Positions 7,770-16,369 are shown, numbered from the stretch's first letter. The stretch is DNA of 64,000 nt from Thalassobellus citreus (GCF_044385915.1 NZ_JBISCC010000120.1:186001-250000); one strand, 5' to 3'. A program made the numbers and translations. Notes: generated by a model from the sequence alone, not told the origin.

Positions 7770-8771
7770 ATGAATAAACCTTTAAAATACGCGGTTTTTG
7801 GAGCAGGTAGTTGGGCAACAGCCATTGTAAAAATGCTTTCTGAAAACTTAGATGAAATTGGTTGGTATATGCGTAGTGTTTATACTAAAGAGCATCTTTT
7901 AAAAGAACAACACAACCCTAATTACTTAAGTTCGGTAGAGTTTCATTTAGAACAGCTAAAAATTAGCAACGATATAAATGAAATTGCCAATTATGCCGAT
8001 GTTTTAATTTTTGTAATCCCTTCTGCTTTTATTCATAGCGAATTAGAAAAATTAAATATCGATATTTCAAATAAAATAATAGTATCGGCAGTAAAAGGTA
8101 TTATGCCAGAAACGGGGCTTTTAGTTGGCGAGCATTTTCATGCTATTTACAATGTGCCTTACGATAATATTGCTGTTATTGCAGGTCCTTGTCATGCCGA
8201 AGAGGTCGCTCTAGAGCGTTTATCATACCTAACCATTTCTTGTTCTGATACAGATAAAGCACAAGCCATAGCTAATAATTTATCTAGCGACTATATTAAA
8301 ACTAAAATTAGCGACGATATTATAGGTGTAGAATATGCCGTTATGCTTAAAAACATATACGCTATTGCAGCAGGTATTGCACATGGTTTAGGTTATGGCG
8401 ATAATTTTCAGAGTGTACTTATGAGTAACTCCATTAGAGAAATGAAACGCTTTATAAAAAAGATGCATAAAATGAAACGCAACATTAATAACTCGGCTTA
8501 TTTAGGCGATTTATTAGTTACTGGCTATTCTGTGTTTTCGCGAAACCGCATGTTTGGAAACATGATTGGTAAAGGTTACACTGTAAAATCGGCTCAAATG
8601 GAAATGAGTATGGTTGCCGAAGGTTACTACGCCTCTAAAAGTGCTTTTTTATTGAATCAGAAAAATGCTAAAAAAACACAGTTACCTATTATAAATGCTG
8701 TTTACGAGATTTTATACGAAAACAAAAACCCTAAAAAAGTGTTTAAAAAACTGACTGATAAGTTAGACTAA
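7770..8771 (+). CDS. gpsA: NAD(P)H-dependent glycerol-3-phosphate dehydrogenase
   Basis: 333 residues from ATG 7770; a 16-codon upstream extension (ATG 7722) overlaps a promoter-like box and is rejected. Reduces dihydroxyacetone phosphate to sn-glycerol 3-phosphate for phospholipid synthesis. The Rossmann motif FGAGSWATA begins at about residue 8, KGIMPETG is the conserved KG segment, and EYAVMLKNIYAIAAGIAHGLGYGDN contains the catalytic Lys. The C-terminal helical domain has the conserved GDLLVTGYS.FSRNRMFG stretch. Length is normal for GpsA. Confidence 0.92.
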   Translation: MNKPLKYAVFGAGSWATAIVKMLSENLDEIGWYMRSVYTKEHLLKEQHNPNYLSSVEFHLEQLKISNDINEIANYADVLIFVIPSAFIHSELEKLNIDISNKIIVSAVKGIMPETGLLVGEHFHAIYNVPYDNIAVIAGPCHAEEVALERLSYLTISCSDTDKAQAIANNLSSDYIKTKISDDIIGVEYAVMLKNIYAIAAGIAHGLGYGDNFQSVLMSNSIREMKRFIKKMHKMKRNINNSAYLGDLLVTGYSVFSRNRMFGNMIGKGYTVKSAQMEMSMVAEGYYASKSAFLLNQKNAKKTQLPIINAVYEILYENKNPKKVFKKLTDKLD

Positions 8772-8803
8772 AATAGGAATCTCATTAATGCTATAACATA
8801 TAT

Positions 8804-8951
8804 TTGGGCGTTACCTTTATCCTGAATTAAGTTCAGGAACAGGTCGGGCTTTATTCGTGGGGTAATATTTAAAATAGAAGAACTCATGAATATAAATATT
8901 TCACAAGTCGCTCTCTGCGAGGAGCTCAAACAATTGCTCAATCCCTAACGC
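8804..8951 (-). repeat. Structured dispersed repeat, copy B (long form, reverse strand)
   Basis: Read on the minus strand it starts GCGTTAGGGATTGAG and ends AGGTAACGCCCAA. It contains CTCGCAGAGAGCGA as first hairpin and CCTGAA/TTCAGG as second hairpin just before the terminal TAACGC. It shares with copy A a central block (GAAATATTTATATTCATGAG, then ACGAATAAAGCCCGACC) missing from the short copies. It fills most of the 258-bp gap after gpsA, where no gene is visible. Confidence 0.72.
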
Positions 8952-9029
8952 AAGTTATCAGCTAGAGTCATCGCTTAACGCATAGGTATCGCTTGTTTAT
9001 TTGGAGATTCCTACCTGCTCAGGAAAATG

Positions 9030-9425
9030 TTACTTTACCAAAATACCTCTAACAGGCATTAAAGGAATAGGCTGTAAAGCCTTTAAATTAATGGTATTCT
9101 TTCTAAACAAGTATGTTTTATCAAACATGGTATTACCTTCAAAAAAAGTAACTTTAAAAGTGTTATTTAATGCAAATAAGCCTTCTTGCATCAACTCTAT
9201 TTTAGCATAACTTTTTTTAGGAAGTTTATCTAATTTCTTTCTAAAAGTAGATGTAATTTTATCTTCATTATAACCACTGGTTACAATAAGTATCATATCT
9301 AAATCAACATCTTTATCGTTTATGATGTAAGCGTTCCAATCTTGGGTTTTATAAATGTCGTTGTACTCATTTACAATAGCAACGTAAACGCCTTCTACTT
9401 TTGGAATTTGGATGTCTTTTTTCAT
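9030..9425 (-). CDS. Conserved hypothetical protein next to pheS
   Basis: 131 residues, family not recognised. No signal peptide or membrane segment, so probably cytosolic. The sequence begins MKKDIQIPKVEGVYVAIVNE and includes WNAYIIND.DVDLDMILIVTSGYN and KTSTFRKKLDKLP-like basic stretches, giving an alternating alpha/beta pattern; it ends with a hydrophobic, Pro-rich tail (QPIPLMPVRGILVK). It lies 52 bp downstream of pheS on the same strand, with a short palindromic repeat between them, and could be co-transcribed. Codon use looks like that of its neighbours. Confidence 0.68.
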   Translation of the reverse strand: MKKDIQIPKVEGVYVAIVNEYNDIYKTQDWNAYIINDKDVDLDMILIVTSGYNEDKITSTFRKKLDKLPKKSYAKIELMQEGLFALNNTFKVTFFEGNTMFDKTYLFRKNTINLKALQPIPLMPVRGILVK

Positions 9426-9453
9426 AATAAACTAAGAAATTCAATTGAAAAGC

Positions 9454-9476
9454 TTCCTGCCTTCGCAGGAATGACA
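9454..9476. repeat. Short palindromic repeat (TTCCTGC..GCAGGAATGACA)
   Basis: TTCCTGC-CTTC-GCAGGAA followed by TGACA, immediately after the pheS stop. Three related copies with compensatory stem changes lie at 25767, 33438 and 53432. All sit in intergenic DNA beside gene ends or starts. Confidence 0.65.
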
Positions 9477-9477
9477 A

Positions 9478-10497
9478 TTATAAAGCAGATTTAAACTGCT
9501 CTAAAAATCTAACATCGTTTTCACTTAATAAACGAATATCTCCTATTTGATGCAATAGCATAGCAATACGATCTACACCTACACCAAAAGCGAATCCTGA
9601 ATATTCTTTAGCATCTATTTTACAGTTTTCTAAAACATTAGGATCTACCATACCGCAACCACCAATTTCTAACCAACCTGTTCCTTTAGTTATTTTATAA
9701 TCGGTTTCGGTTTCTAATCCCCAATACACATCTATTTCTGCACTTGGTTCTGTAAACGGGAAGTATGATGGACGTAAACGAATTTTACTTTTCCCAAACA
9801 TTTCTTTAGTAAAGTGTTGAAGTGTTTGTTTTAAGTCGGCAAAACTAACATCCTTATCTATATACAAACCTTCTACTTGATGGAAAAAACAGTGCGAACG
9901 TGCCGATATAGCTTCGTTTCTATAAACACGACCTGGAGAAATAGTACGAATAGGTGGTTTATTATTTTCCATATAACGTACTTGTACCGAACTGGTATGC
10001 GTACGCAATAAAATATCTGGATTTGTTTGAATAAAAAACGTATCCTGCATATCGCGTGCTGGATGATATTCTGGTAAATTTAATGCGGTAAAATTGTGCC
10101 AGTCATCTTCTATTTCTGGACCTTCACTTACGTTAAAACCAATACGAGAAAATATATCTGTAATTTGATTTTTAACGATTGATATGGGGTGACGCGCTCC
10201 TATTTGAACCGGTTCTCCTGGGCGCGATAAATCGCCGTAAACACCTTTTACTTCTTCGTTGCTTTCTAGTTCTTCCTTTAAAGCATTTACCTTCTCTTCA
10301 GCTGTTTTCTTTAAAGCATTTATAACTTGACCAAATTCTTTCTTTTGATCGTTTGCTACGTTTTTAAACTCGGCAAAATATTGTTTTACAATCCCTTTTT
10401 GTCCTAAAAGCTTTATTCTATAGGCTTCTACTTCTTCTTTGGTTTGTGCTTTAAATGCTTCTGCTTCTGCTATAAGTTCTTTTATCTTATCTATCAT
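9478..10497 (-). CDS. pheS: Phenylalanine--tRNA ligase alpha subunit
   Basis: 339 residues. Charges tRNA-Phe as part of the (alpha-beta)2 enzyme. An N-terminal coiled coil (about 1-85) precedes the class II catalytic core, with HPIS, motif 2 (RVYRNEAISARSHCFFHQVEGLYID) and motif 3 (GFAFGVGVDRIAMLLHQIGDIR) intact. Length matches bacterial PheS. The beta subunit gene is not adjacent, so the two subunits are encoded apart here, at least within this window. A possible -7 box lies 23 bp upstream. Confidence 0.95.
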   Translation of the reverse strand: MIDKIKELIAEAEAFKAQTKEEVEAYRIKLLGQKGIVKQYFAEFKNVANDQKKEFGQVINALKKTAEEKVNALKEELESNEEVKGVYGDLSRPGEPVQIGARHPISIVKNQITDIFSRIGFNVSEGPEIEDDWHNFTALNLPEYHPARDMQDTFFIQTNPDILLRTHTSSVQVRYMENNKPPIRTISPGRVYRNEAISARSHCFFHQVEGLYIDKDVSFADLKQTLQHFTKEMFGKSKIRLRPSYFPFTEPSAEIDVYWGLETETDYKITKGTGWLEIGGCGMVDPNVLENCKIDAKEYSGFAFGVGVDRIAMLLHQIGDIRLLSENDVRFLEQFKSAL

Positions 10498-10519
10498 GAC
10501 GTCATTTGAAAAATGAATG

Positions 10520-10527
10520 CAAATTTA
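10520..10527 (-). promoter_or_regulatory. Possible -7 box for pheS
   Basis: On the minus strand the sequence reads TAAATTTG, fitting TANNTTTG, 23 bp before the pheS start. No TTG -33 element is visible because repeat copy C begins just upstream. Confidence 0.35.
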
Positions 10528-10545
10528 ATGAATTTTGTTATAATT

Positions 10546-10624
10546 GCGTTAGGGATTGAACGGTTTGTTTGAGCTCCTCGCAGAGAGCGAGTAGTGAAAG
10601 CCCGACCCTTGTGGTAACGCCCAA
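10546..10624 (+). repeat. Structured dispersed repeat, copy C (short form)
   Basis: The most compact copy (79 bp): GCGTTAGGGATTGAA, a first hairpin CTCGC-AGAGA-GCGAG, the joint TAGTGAAAGCCCG, a second small stem ACC-CTTGT-GGT, and the end TAACGCCCAA. It lies between pheS and the hypothetical gene 10679-11035. The DNA to its right (TTCTCGATACGATT ... GTCGAAGTAACG, 10626-10672) looks like another degenerate palindromic repeat. Confidence 0.74.
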
Positions 10625-10678
10625 CTTCTCGATACGATTCTGATAAAAAAATCGAAATCAGTCGAAGTAACGTTTAAT

Positions 10679-11035
10679 TTAATCTATAAATTCGGTTTCT
10701 AAAAAATAGTTCACAATGGCTTCTTTCATTAAAACGCTTTGCTCACCTGCTTTTAAATGTGGTAAAGCTTCTAAGGTTTTGTAATGCGGCCAGCCTTCTT
10801 CGTCTACAAAATCGAGTTCGTAATACCCATAAGGCGTTAGCACTTTACAAATGGCAATGTGCATTAAATCTAACTTTTGATCCTTTTTAAAGGCTCTATC
10901 TAGCTGCCCTAGTTCTTGCACTCCAATTAAGTATATAATGGCATCAAGATCTAGTGGGTCTCCATCGGCAAATTGATTTGACAGTTTTTCTACCACCAAA
11001 TCCCAGCGTTCCTTTAATTGTTCGTCTCTTGCCAT
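10679..11035 (-). CDS. Small conserved flavobacterial protein, unknown function
   Basis: 118 residues, no signal peptide or membrane segment. It begins MARDEQLKERWDLVVEKLS and contains DGDPLDLDAIIYLIGVQELG and TPYGYYELDFVDEEGWPHY, an acidic helical protein with a short aromatic-rich segment. I do not recognise a named domain; the sequence looks like a widely conserved orphan of this order. It stands alone, with repeats on its right (upstream of pheS) and a divergent arrangement with cvpA on its left strand side. Confidence 0.75.
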   Translation of the reverse strand: MARDEQLKERWDLVVEKLSNQFADGDPLDLDAIIYLIGVQELGQLDRAFKKDQKLDLMHIAICKVLTPYGYYELDFVDEEGWPHYKTLEALPHLKAGEQSVLMKEAIVNYFLETEFID

Positions 11036-11177
11036 TAAGTTTTTTTGTAATTATGATGAGTTCTCGATATTAAATCGGGATTAGTTCAACCAAAACATTT
11101 TAAACAACTATAGTTTAAAATATTAGTTTCACTAATTAAAGCGGCAAAGTTAATAAACATAAGTGTGACTATTATTT

Positions 11178-11185
11178 TATATTTG
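11178..11185 (+). promoter_or_regulatory. Bacteroidota -7 box (TATATTTG) for cvpA
   Basis: TATATTTG matches TANNTTTG, 17 bp before the cvpA ATG. Two small hairpins lie upstream (ATTTTAAAC/GTTTAAAAT near 11097-11121, and TTAGT/ACTAA near 11123-11135). Confidence 0.5.
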
Positions 11186-11201
11186 CTTAAATTGTATACT
11201 T

Positions 11202-11717
11202 ATGAGTGTTATTGATATTGTTTTAGGAGCTTTAATTTTATTTGGACTTGTTAGAGGTTTTATGAAAGGTCTTTTTGTTGAAGTTTCCTCTTTAATTGCT
11301 CTAGTTGCGGGTGTTTATGGGGCTATACATTTTAGCAACTTTGCTGCCGAATTTTTGCAGACTAAAACCGAATGGGATGAAAAAACCATAAATATTGTTG
11401 CTTTTGCTGTTACCTTTATTATTATTGTTTTAGCCATAGCCTTAGCAGGAAAAGCGCTTACTAAATTAGCTGATTTTGCTGCGCTGGGTATTTTAAATAA
11501 ATTGCTTGGGGGTATTTTTGGAGCTTTAAAAATCGCCCTTATTTTAAGTATTGTTCTAAATATTTTTGACAAACTAAATAGCACGATTACGTTTGTTGAT
11601 GAAGAAAACATAGAGGAAACCATACTTTACAAACCTGTAAAGGAAATATTTCCAATGATTTTCCCGAATCTTTTAGCGCCTAAAGAAACGGATGCTACTT
11701 CTGAGGATAATGCTTAA
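11202..11717 (+). CDS. CvpA family membrane protein
   Basis: 171 residues with four predicted membrane segments, beginning MSVIDIVLGALILFGLVRGF. The family signature GxxRGFxKGLFVEVSSLIAL is present in the first helix-loop region. CvpA was named for colicin V production in E. coli; its molecular role is still unclear, with links to envelope stress and stationary-phase survival in other bacteria. The tail (about 35 residues) is cytosolic and acidic. It is convergent with the next gene, only 3 bp apart. Confidence 0.85.
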   Translation: MSVIDIVLGALILFGLVRGFMKGLFVEVSSLIALVAGVYGAIHFSNFAAEFLQTKTEWDEKTINIVAFAVTFIIIVLAIALAGKALTKLADFAALGILNKLLGGIFGALKIALILSIVLNIFDKLNSTITFVDEENIEETILYKPVKEIFPMIFPNLLAPKETDATSEDNA

Positions 11718-11719
11718 AA

Positions 11720-12082
11720 TCAGTTGTTATTAATAGTAAAATTTTTAAGCATTTTATCTAAGCCTAATTGAAACAAGGTTCCGCTTAATAGATCTTGCAT
11801 ATCTTTTAATTCGGCATAACTCATTGCAAAGCTTGTTTGCGGATTAGGTGCTTCTAATAGTAATGATTTGTAATAATTATTCTTTTTACAATCATCGCAA
11901 TAACAAGATTTTTTTATAGATTTTTCTACATTTTTAGAGAACTGAAAAAGTTCGTTTTCTGTTAAGAACAAGCCCGTATTTCTAAAAACTAACTGAATCT
12001 TCTTAAAATCTTTAGCAGCACATCTTTTCCATTGGAATGCGATTCCGAAATTATTATAATAAATTGTGTTTATATCATCCAT
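11720..12082 (-). CDS. Small conserved protein, DUF6686-like
   Basis: 120 residues. It begins MDDINTIYYNNFGIAFQWK and has a compact cysteine cluster CYCDDC in the middle that could bind a metal ion or iron-sulfur group. The second half, LLLEAPNPQTSFAMSYAELKDMQDLLSGTLFQL, is the conserved core I associate with DUF6686 of Bacteroidota. No signal peptide. It lies 34 bp beyond the DUF6607 gene on the same strand and may be co-transcribed with it, which would put it in the heme locus. Family assignment is from memory. Confidence 0.7.
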   Translation of the reverse strand: MDDINTIYYNNFGIAFQWKRCAAKDFKKIQLVFRNTGLFLTENELFQFSKNVEKSIKKSCYCDDCKKNNYYKSLLLEAPNPQTSFAMSYAELKDMQDLLSGTLFQLGLDKMLKNFTINNN

Positions 12083-12116
12083 AGCTAAAAAAAATGTGCT
12101 GTTAAAAAATTATTTA

Positions 12117-13007
12117 CTAGTTTAAAAACTTATTTATGATGTTTCTTATGTCTTTCCTTGTTGCAGTATTATCTAAAGCAAATAAGTACTCATACAGCTT
12201 TTTACCATCTACTTTTTCTTTTAATTTTACTTCGGTATTTTCGGCAAAAACGGTATCCCATTCTTTTCTAATTTTCACCCAAACCTTATTGTTTTTCTTC
12301 CACCAAGCTTTGGCTACCTGACATTTTTCATCGGCTACTTTTCTGTAAATATTATAGCCTTTTTCTTGAACCAGTAATTCGTCTTCAGCTTCTTTTGTTC
12401 TTATAACTTTATCGTTATCCTGTTCGTGTAACCAACCATAATCTGTAAGTTGTACTCGGTTTCCTCTTACTAAAATGTTATAATCATCTCTTTTAGAGTA
12501 TTCGCGTCTTGGAAGTGGTGCATCGGTTTTGTTTTCCCAAAAACGTTTTCCATCGACATGAATCCATGTTGCCGAACCAGAATAACGCGGACTATCATCT
12601 ACTTGATATACTTTTTGAGACCACTGTCCTTTTACTTCTTCTTCAGTTACATGTTTTACATCCCAAGTGTTCTTTGCTTTATATGTAAATAAACTTTTGT
12701 TTTCAAATTCCCAATCTTGTCTCCAATGCTTAATAACCATAGTATCATTAACAACTAGTAAATGTTGAATGCCAATTTTATTGTCTTTATCAGTTACTAA
12801 TTCTGCCCATTCTAAGGCGTGTGCTCTGTAATCATAAGCTTTTTCATAAGCAATATCTGGAGAAAAAGTTTCGGCATATTTAAACTTAATTTCATAACAA
12901 CCACACATATCTTTTATGGCATTTTGATCTTTTTCTTTTTTGGTTTGTGCATTCGTTTGTAATGAAAATGCTAAAAATAATAATGGTAAAAGCGCTAATC
13001 GTTTCAT
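12117..13007 (-). CDS. Exported DUF6607-like protein, divergent from the heme receptor
   Basis: 296 residues with a Sec signal peptide (MKRLALLPLLFLAFSLQTNAQ). The mature part begins with a Cys pair (MCGCYEIKFKYAETF) and continues through HWRQDWEFEN and a Trp-rich middle (GQWSQKVYQVDD.PRYSGSATWIHVDGKRFWEN), which I recognise as the DUF6607 pattern. Function is unknown. Its 5' end faces the TonB receptor across 103 bp that hold a putative iron-responsive operator. A CGCYE start with many aromatics could suit a heme-related periplasmic role, but that is inference. Confidence 0.75.
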   Translation of the reverse strand: MKRLALLPLLFLAFSLQTNAQTKKEKDQNAIKDMCGCYEIKFKYAETFSPDIAYEKAYDYRAHALEWAELVTDKDNKIGIQHLLVVNDTMVIKHWRQDWEFENKSLFTYKAKNTWDVKHVTEEEVKGQWSQKVYQVDDSPRYSGSATWIHVDGKRFWENKTDAPLPRREYSKRDDYNILVRGNRVQLTDYGWLHEQDNDKVIRTKEAEDELLVQEKGYNIYRKVADEKCQVAKAWWKKNNKVWVKIRKEWDTVFAENTEVKLKEKVDGKKLYEYLFALDNTATRKDIRNIINKFLN

Positions 13008-13058
13008 TTTTAATGTTTTGATATTAATGATTAAAAAAAGTTTAAAATTTATCTATTC

Positions 13059-13081
13059 TTATTTAGACTGAATTAAAATAA
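13059..13081. promoter_or_regulatory. Putative iron-responsive operator in the heme locus
   Basis: A 23-bp imperfect palindrome with half-sites TTATTTAGACT and AATTAAAATAA around a central G. It matches the element at 57193-57215 at 20 of 23 positions. It ends 5 bp before the -7 box of the TonB receptor gene, so a bound repressor would block RNA polymerase, and it lies between divergent genes and could control both. Confidence 0.62.
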
Positions 13082-13085
13082 CTTA

Positions 13086-13093
13086 TATATTTG
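13086..13093 (+). promoter_or_regulatory. -7 box (TATATTTG) of the heme receptor operon
   Basis: TATATTTG fits TANNTTTG and lies 18 bp before the receptor ATG. The -33 position falls inside the palindromic operator and reads TTA rather than TTG. Confidence 0.6.
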
Positions 13094-13110
13094 CAGCAAA
13101 TTAATTAAGA

Positions 13111-15192
13111 ATGATTCTAAATAAAAAATATTTCTGTATTTATTTTTCACTTTTTTTTGTGAGCTATTCTTTTTCTCAAGAAAGTAATCCTTCAAAAGAT
13201 TCTACAAAAACTAAAGATTTAGATGAAATAATAATAACAGCAACACGGACAACGAGACAATTATCATCCTTACCGCTACCCGCTCAAATAATTAGTAAAA
13301 AAGATATAGAAAGCTCTAACTCGGTTAGACTAAATGATATTTTAAACGAACAAACTGGTTTAATTACAGTTTCAGATTTTGGTGGAGGCGATGGTATTCA
13401 GTTACAAGGTTTAGACGCTCAATACACCTTAATTCTTGTTGATGGTGTGCCGCTTGTGGGACGTTCGGCAGGTACTCTAGACCTTAATAGAATTACTGTT
13501 GGAAATACAAAACAAATAGAAATTGTTAAAGGCGCATCTTCCTGTTTATACGGAAGTGAAGCGCTTGGAGGTGTTATTAATATAATTACCGAAACACCTA
13601 AAGAAGGGTTAAATGGTCATATAAATTACAGGCACGCTAGCTTTAACACCAATGATTTAAGTACATCTATAAATTACAAAAAAAAGAAGCTTGGAATAAC
13701 TACTTTTTTAAATAGATATAGTAGTGATGGCTATGATTTAGATAAAAGTGATGATTTAAAAACTATAGAGCCTTTTAGCAATTATACTTTAAACACAAAA
13801 GTTACTTATGACTTTTCAAAGGCTACCAATCTTTTAATTTCTGGTAAATATTACACACAAAACCAAGATTATGTGGCATCGTCTACCTTAGAAGGAGAAA
13901 GTAATATAAACGAGTGGAACACGCATTTAAAGCTAGGTCATACCTACAGTAAAAAATGGCATAGCTATTTTGAATTTTATGCTACGCGTTATAAAGCCAA
14001 CGAATATTTAAATAACCCTGATGAATCTAGGTTTAGTGATAGTTATTTTAATCAATTTTTATTGCGTCCAGAAATTAGAGCAACTTTTAATGCTTCTAAA
14101 AAAAGTAATTTTATTGGTGGTTTAGGTTGGAATCATGAAACTTTGAAGAGAACTGACTTTTCTACCAATCCAGAATTTAATTCACCTTATGCTTACTTAC
14201 AATATGATACAAACCCAAATGAGAATATTAATATTATTCTAGGAGCTCGTTTTGATAATCATAATAAATACAAATCGCAATTTAGCCCCAAAGCGGCTAT
14301 TAGATATGAATTTAATAGCGAATTAGCCATTAAAGCATCCGTTGGTTACGGATTTAAGACTCCCGATTTTAGACAACTATATTTCGATTTCACCAATGCA
14401 ACTGTTGGATACACCGTTTTAGGTTATAATGCGGTTGCTACAAAAATTCCAGAACTACAAGCAGAAGGGCAAATTGCTAACCTTATTATACCTATTACTG
14501 AATTTGAAAGCGATTTAAATTCTGAGAATTCTATAAGCTTGAATTTGGGAGCCGATTACCAACCTTTTTCTTCCTTAAAATTACATCTAAATATTTTTAG
14601 AAATAGTATAAACGATTTAATAGATACTCGTGTTATTGCTAATAAAACGAATGGACAAAATGTATTTAGTTACTTCAACATAAATACGGTATACACTCAA
14701 GGAATTGAATTTAATACCAATTGGAAACCCAATAATAACTTAAAAATTTCTGGGGGCTATCAATTACTTATTGCTAAAGATAAAACAGCAGAAACAGCTT
14801 TTAAAAATGGTACTGTTTACGCAAGAACATCTTCTAGTTCTCCTTCCTTTCAACTTAAAAAAGAAGATTACTTCGGTTTATTTAATAGATCGCGCCACAT
14901 GGGAAACATTAAGGTATTTTACGAATTCACCAAATGGGATTTAGATGCCAACATTCGTGGAACCTATCGTAGTAAATATGGCATTATTGATAGCAATGGA
15001 AATACATATTTAGACCGCTATGATGATTTTGTTAAAGGCTACACCATTTGGGATTTTGCCCTAAATAAAACACTATTTAAAAACCATAAAATAGGCTTTG
15101 GTATTGATAATATTTTAGGATTTACAGACCCTCAAAATATCACCAATATTTCGGGACGTATTATTTACGGAAAATTACACATTCAATTTTAA
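13111..15192 (+). CDS. TonB-dependent outer-membrane receptor, HmuR-like (heme)
   Basis: 693 residues. The signal peptide ends near SYSFSQ; the TonB-box region and plug follow (DLDEIIITATRTTRQLSSLPLPAQIISKKDIE, then GGGDGIQLQGLDAQYTLILVDGVP and YGSEALGGVINIITE). The remainder is a 22-strand barrel ending in aromatic IQF. There is no N-terminal carboxypeptidase-regulatory domain, as in HmuR-type receptors. The gene is 19 bp upstream of an HmuY family lipoprotein gene, which is the main reason to assign heme or hemophore-delivered heme as substrate. An operator shared with the siderophore-type locus suggests iron control. Confidence 0.85.
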   Translation: MILNKKYFCIYFSLFFVSYSFSQESNPSKDSTKTKDLDEIIITATRTTRQLSSLPLPAQIISKKDIESSNSVRLNDILNEQTGLITVSDFGGGDGIQLQGLDAQYTLILVDGVPLVGRSAGTLDLNRITVGNTKQIEIVKGASSCLYGSEALGGVINIITETPKEGLNGHINYRHASFNTNDLSTSINYKKKKLGITTFLNRYSSDGYDLDKSDDLKTIEPFSNYTLNTKVTYDFSKATNLLISGKYYTQNQDYVASSTLEGESNINEWNTHLKLGHTYSKKWHSYFEFYATRYKANEYLNNPDESRFSDSYFNQFLLRPEIRATFNASKKSNFIGGLGWNHETLKRTDFSTNPEFNSPYAYLQYDTNPNENINIILGARFDNHNKYKSQFSPKAAIRYEFNSELAIKASVGYGFKTPDFRQLYFDFTNATVGYTVLGYNAVATKIPELQAEGQIANLIIPITEFESDLNSENSISLNLGADYQPFSSLKLHLNIFRNSINDLIDTRVIANKTNGQNVFSYFNINTVYTQGIEFNTNWKPNNNLKISGGYQLLIAKDKTAETAFKNGTVYARTSSSSPSFQLKKEDYFGLFNRSRHMGNIKVFYEFTKWDLDANIRGTYRSKYGIIDSNGNTYLDRYDDFVKGYTIWDFALNKTLFKNHKIGFGIDNILGFTDPQNITNISGRIIYGKLHIQF

Positions 15193-15210
15193 TAATTATA
15201 TATAAACACT

Positions 15211-15834
15211 ATGAACACATTTAAATTTTTAACATTAGTCGCTCTTTTTATTGGTTTTTCATCTTGTAATGATGATGATACTCCAACTATTTTAGACATA
15301 GAATCTAAAACCATTTCAAACTTGCATGCGCCTCAATCTGGTGGTCAAGGGCAACCAGTATCTGGTGCATTTACTAAATTTAATTTTGAAACAGGTGAAA
15401 CAACAACAAGTGAAACCGATTGGGATATTGCCTTTAGAGGAACTTCTATTATTGTAAACGGAGGTGTTTCTTTAGAAACAACTGATGAACCTGATAGAAC
15501 AGGAAATGCTGCTGTGTATATTGCTAATGGCACCATAGCTTCAATTAACGAAGTAGACACGTCTCTTTTTACACAAGATTCGGATACAGGATATGCCATT
15601 ACTACAGGAAGTGGAAACGGATGGTATACATATGCTGGCCCTCCTACTCATTTAATTAGTCCAACTCCTGGAAAAATTCTTGTTTTTAAAACCAATAAAG
15701 GGCTTTATGCAAAAGTAGAGATTTTGAGCTATTATAAAGATGCTCCTGATAATCCTGATGCTTTTGTAGATGCTACACCTTACTACACTTTTAACTATGT
15801 ATACCAACCTAATGAAGGTGTAACTACTTTTTAA
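15211..15834 (+). CDS. HmuY family heme-binding lipoprotein
   Basis: 207 residues. Lipoprotein signal with lipobox GFSSC at about residues 15-19 followed by NDDD. The HmuY-type beta fold is indicated by TDWDIAFRGTSIIVNGG near residue 70 and the C-terminal YYTFNYVYQPNEG. HmuY of Porphyromonas gingivalis strips heme from host proteins and passes it to HmuR; the ligand residues cannot be assigned by eye here. The gene lies directly after the receptor gene and before a DoxX-like gene, so the three form one operon ending at a strong terminator. Confidence 0.85.
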   Translation: MNTFKFLTLVALFIGFSSCNDDDTPTILDIESKTISNLHAPQSGGQGQPVSGAFTKFNFETGETTTSETDWDIAFRGTSIIVNGGVSLETTDEPDRTGNAAVYIANGTIASINEVDTSLFTQDSDTGYAITTGSGNGWYTYAGPPTHLISPTPGKILVFKTNKGLYAKVEILSYYKDAPDNPDAFVDATPYYTFNYVYQPNEGVTTF

Positions 15835-15865
15835 TTTTGAAATTTGCCTTATAAAAATTAAACAT

Positions 15866-16315
15866 ATGAAATTATCAATCAGCGTATTTTATATTGTAGT
15901 TCGTATAATTCTTGGTGGATTTATGGTCTATGGTGGTATTCATAAATTTGAAAAACCTATTCCAAGTCCTATTGAAGTTTTAGAAACAGCTAATAAATTT
16001 TCATCACCCGAAAAAGAATCAACACTTCAAAAAGTATTATATATAAGTGGATCTAAACAAACTGGGTATTTTTGGCAAGTACTTGGAATTTGTGAGTTAC
16101 TCTTTGGATTACTTTTAATTATTCAAGGTTCAGGATTTATTGGCGCCCTTTTTTTGCTCCCTATTACATTACACATTTTCCTTTTTCACTTGTTTTTAGA
16201 ACCTGATGAAATTGGAGATCTTATACAAACAGGTGTTTTATTTACAATAAATATAATACTTGTTTTAAAAGAAAAAGAAAAGTGGAAACACTTACTTTGG
16301 ATAAAACCTATTTAA
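15866..16315 (+). CDS. DoxX-like four-helix membrane protein
   Basis: 149 residues with four hydrophobic segments. It begins KLSISVFYIVVRIILGGFMVYGGIHKF, the usual DoxX/DoxD-like start with a conserved GxxxxxGxxKF pattern, and includes GICELLFGLLLI in the third helix. DoxX-family proteins are associated with quinone or redox partners in the inner membrane; the role beside HmuR/HmuY genes is unknown. It lies 31 bp after the HmuY gene and 28 bp before a terminator, so it is the last gene of the heme operon. Confidence 0.78.
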   Translation: MKLSISVFYIVVRIILGGFMVYGGIHKFEKPIPSPIEVLETANKFSSPEKESTLQKVLYISGSKQTGYFWQVLGICELLFGLLLIIQGSGFIGALFLLPITLHIFLFHLFLEPDEIGDLIQTGVLFTINIILVLKEKEKWKHLLWIKPI

Positions 16316-16342
16316 TACCAATTCTGTATTGAAATTAACAAC

Positions 16343-16369
16343 AAAGCCACTCAATGAGTGGCTTTTTTT
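16343..16369 (+). terminator. Intrinsic terminator of the heme operon
   Basis: AAAGCCACTCA and TGAGTGGCTTT form a near-perfect stem with a tight loop, followed by seven T residues. It lies 28 bp after the DoxX stop and also borders the convergent carbonic anhydrase gene. Confidence 0.85.

Noticed and set aside
9001..9210. 69-codon forward frame opposite the gene at 9030-9425
   Set aside because: The reverse-strand gene has better composition and context; the forward frame starts in repeat-adjacent DNA.
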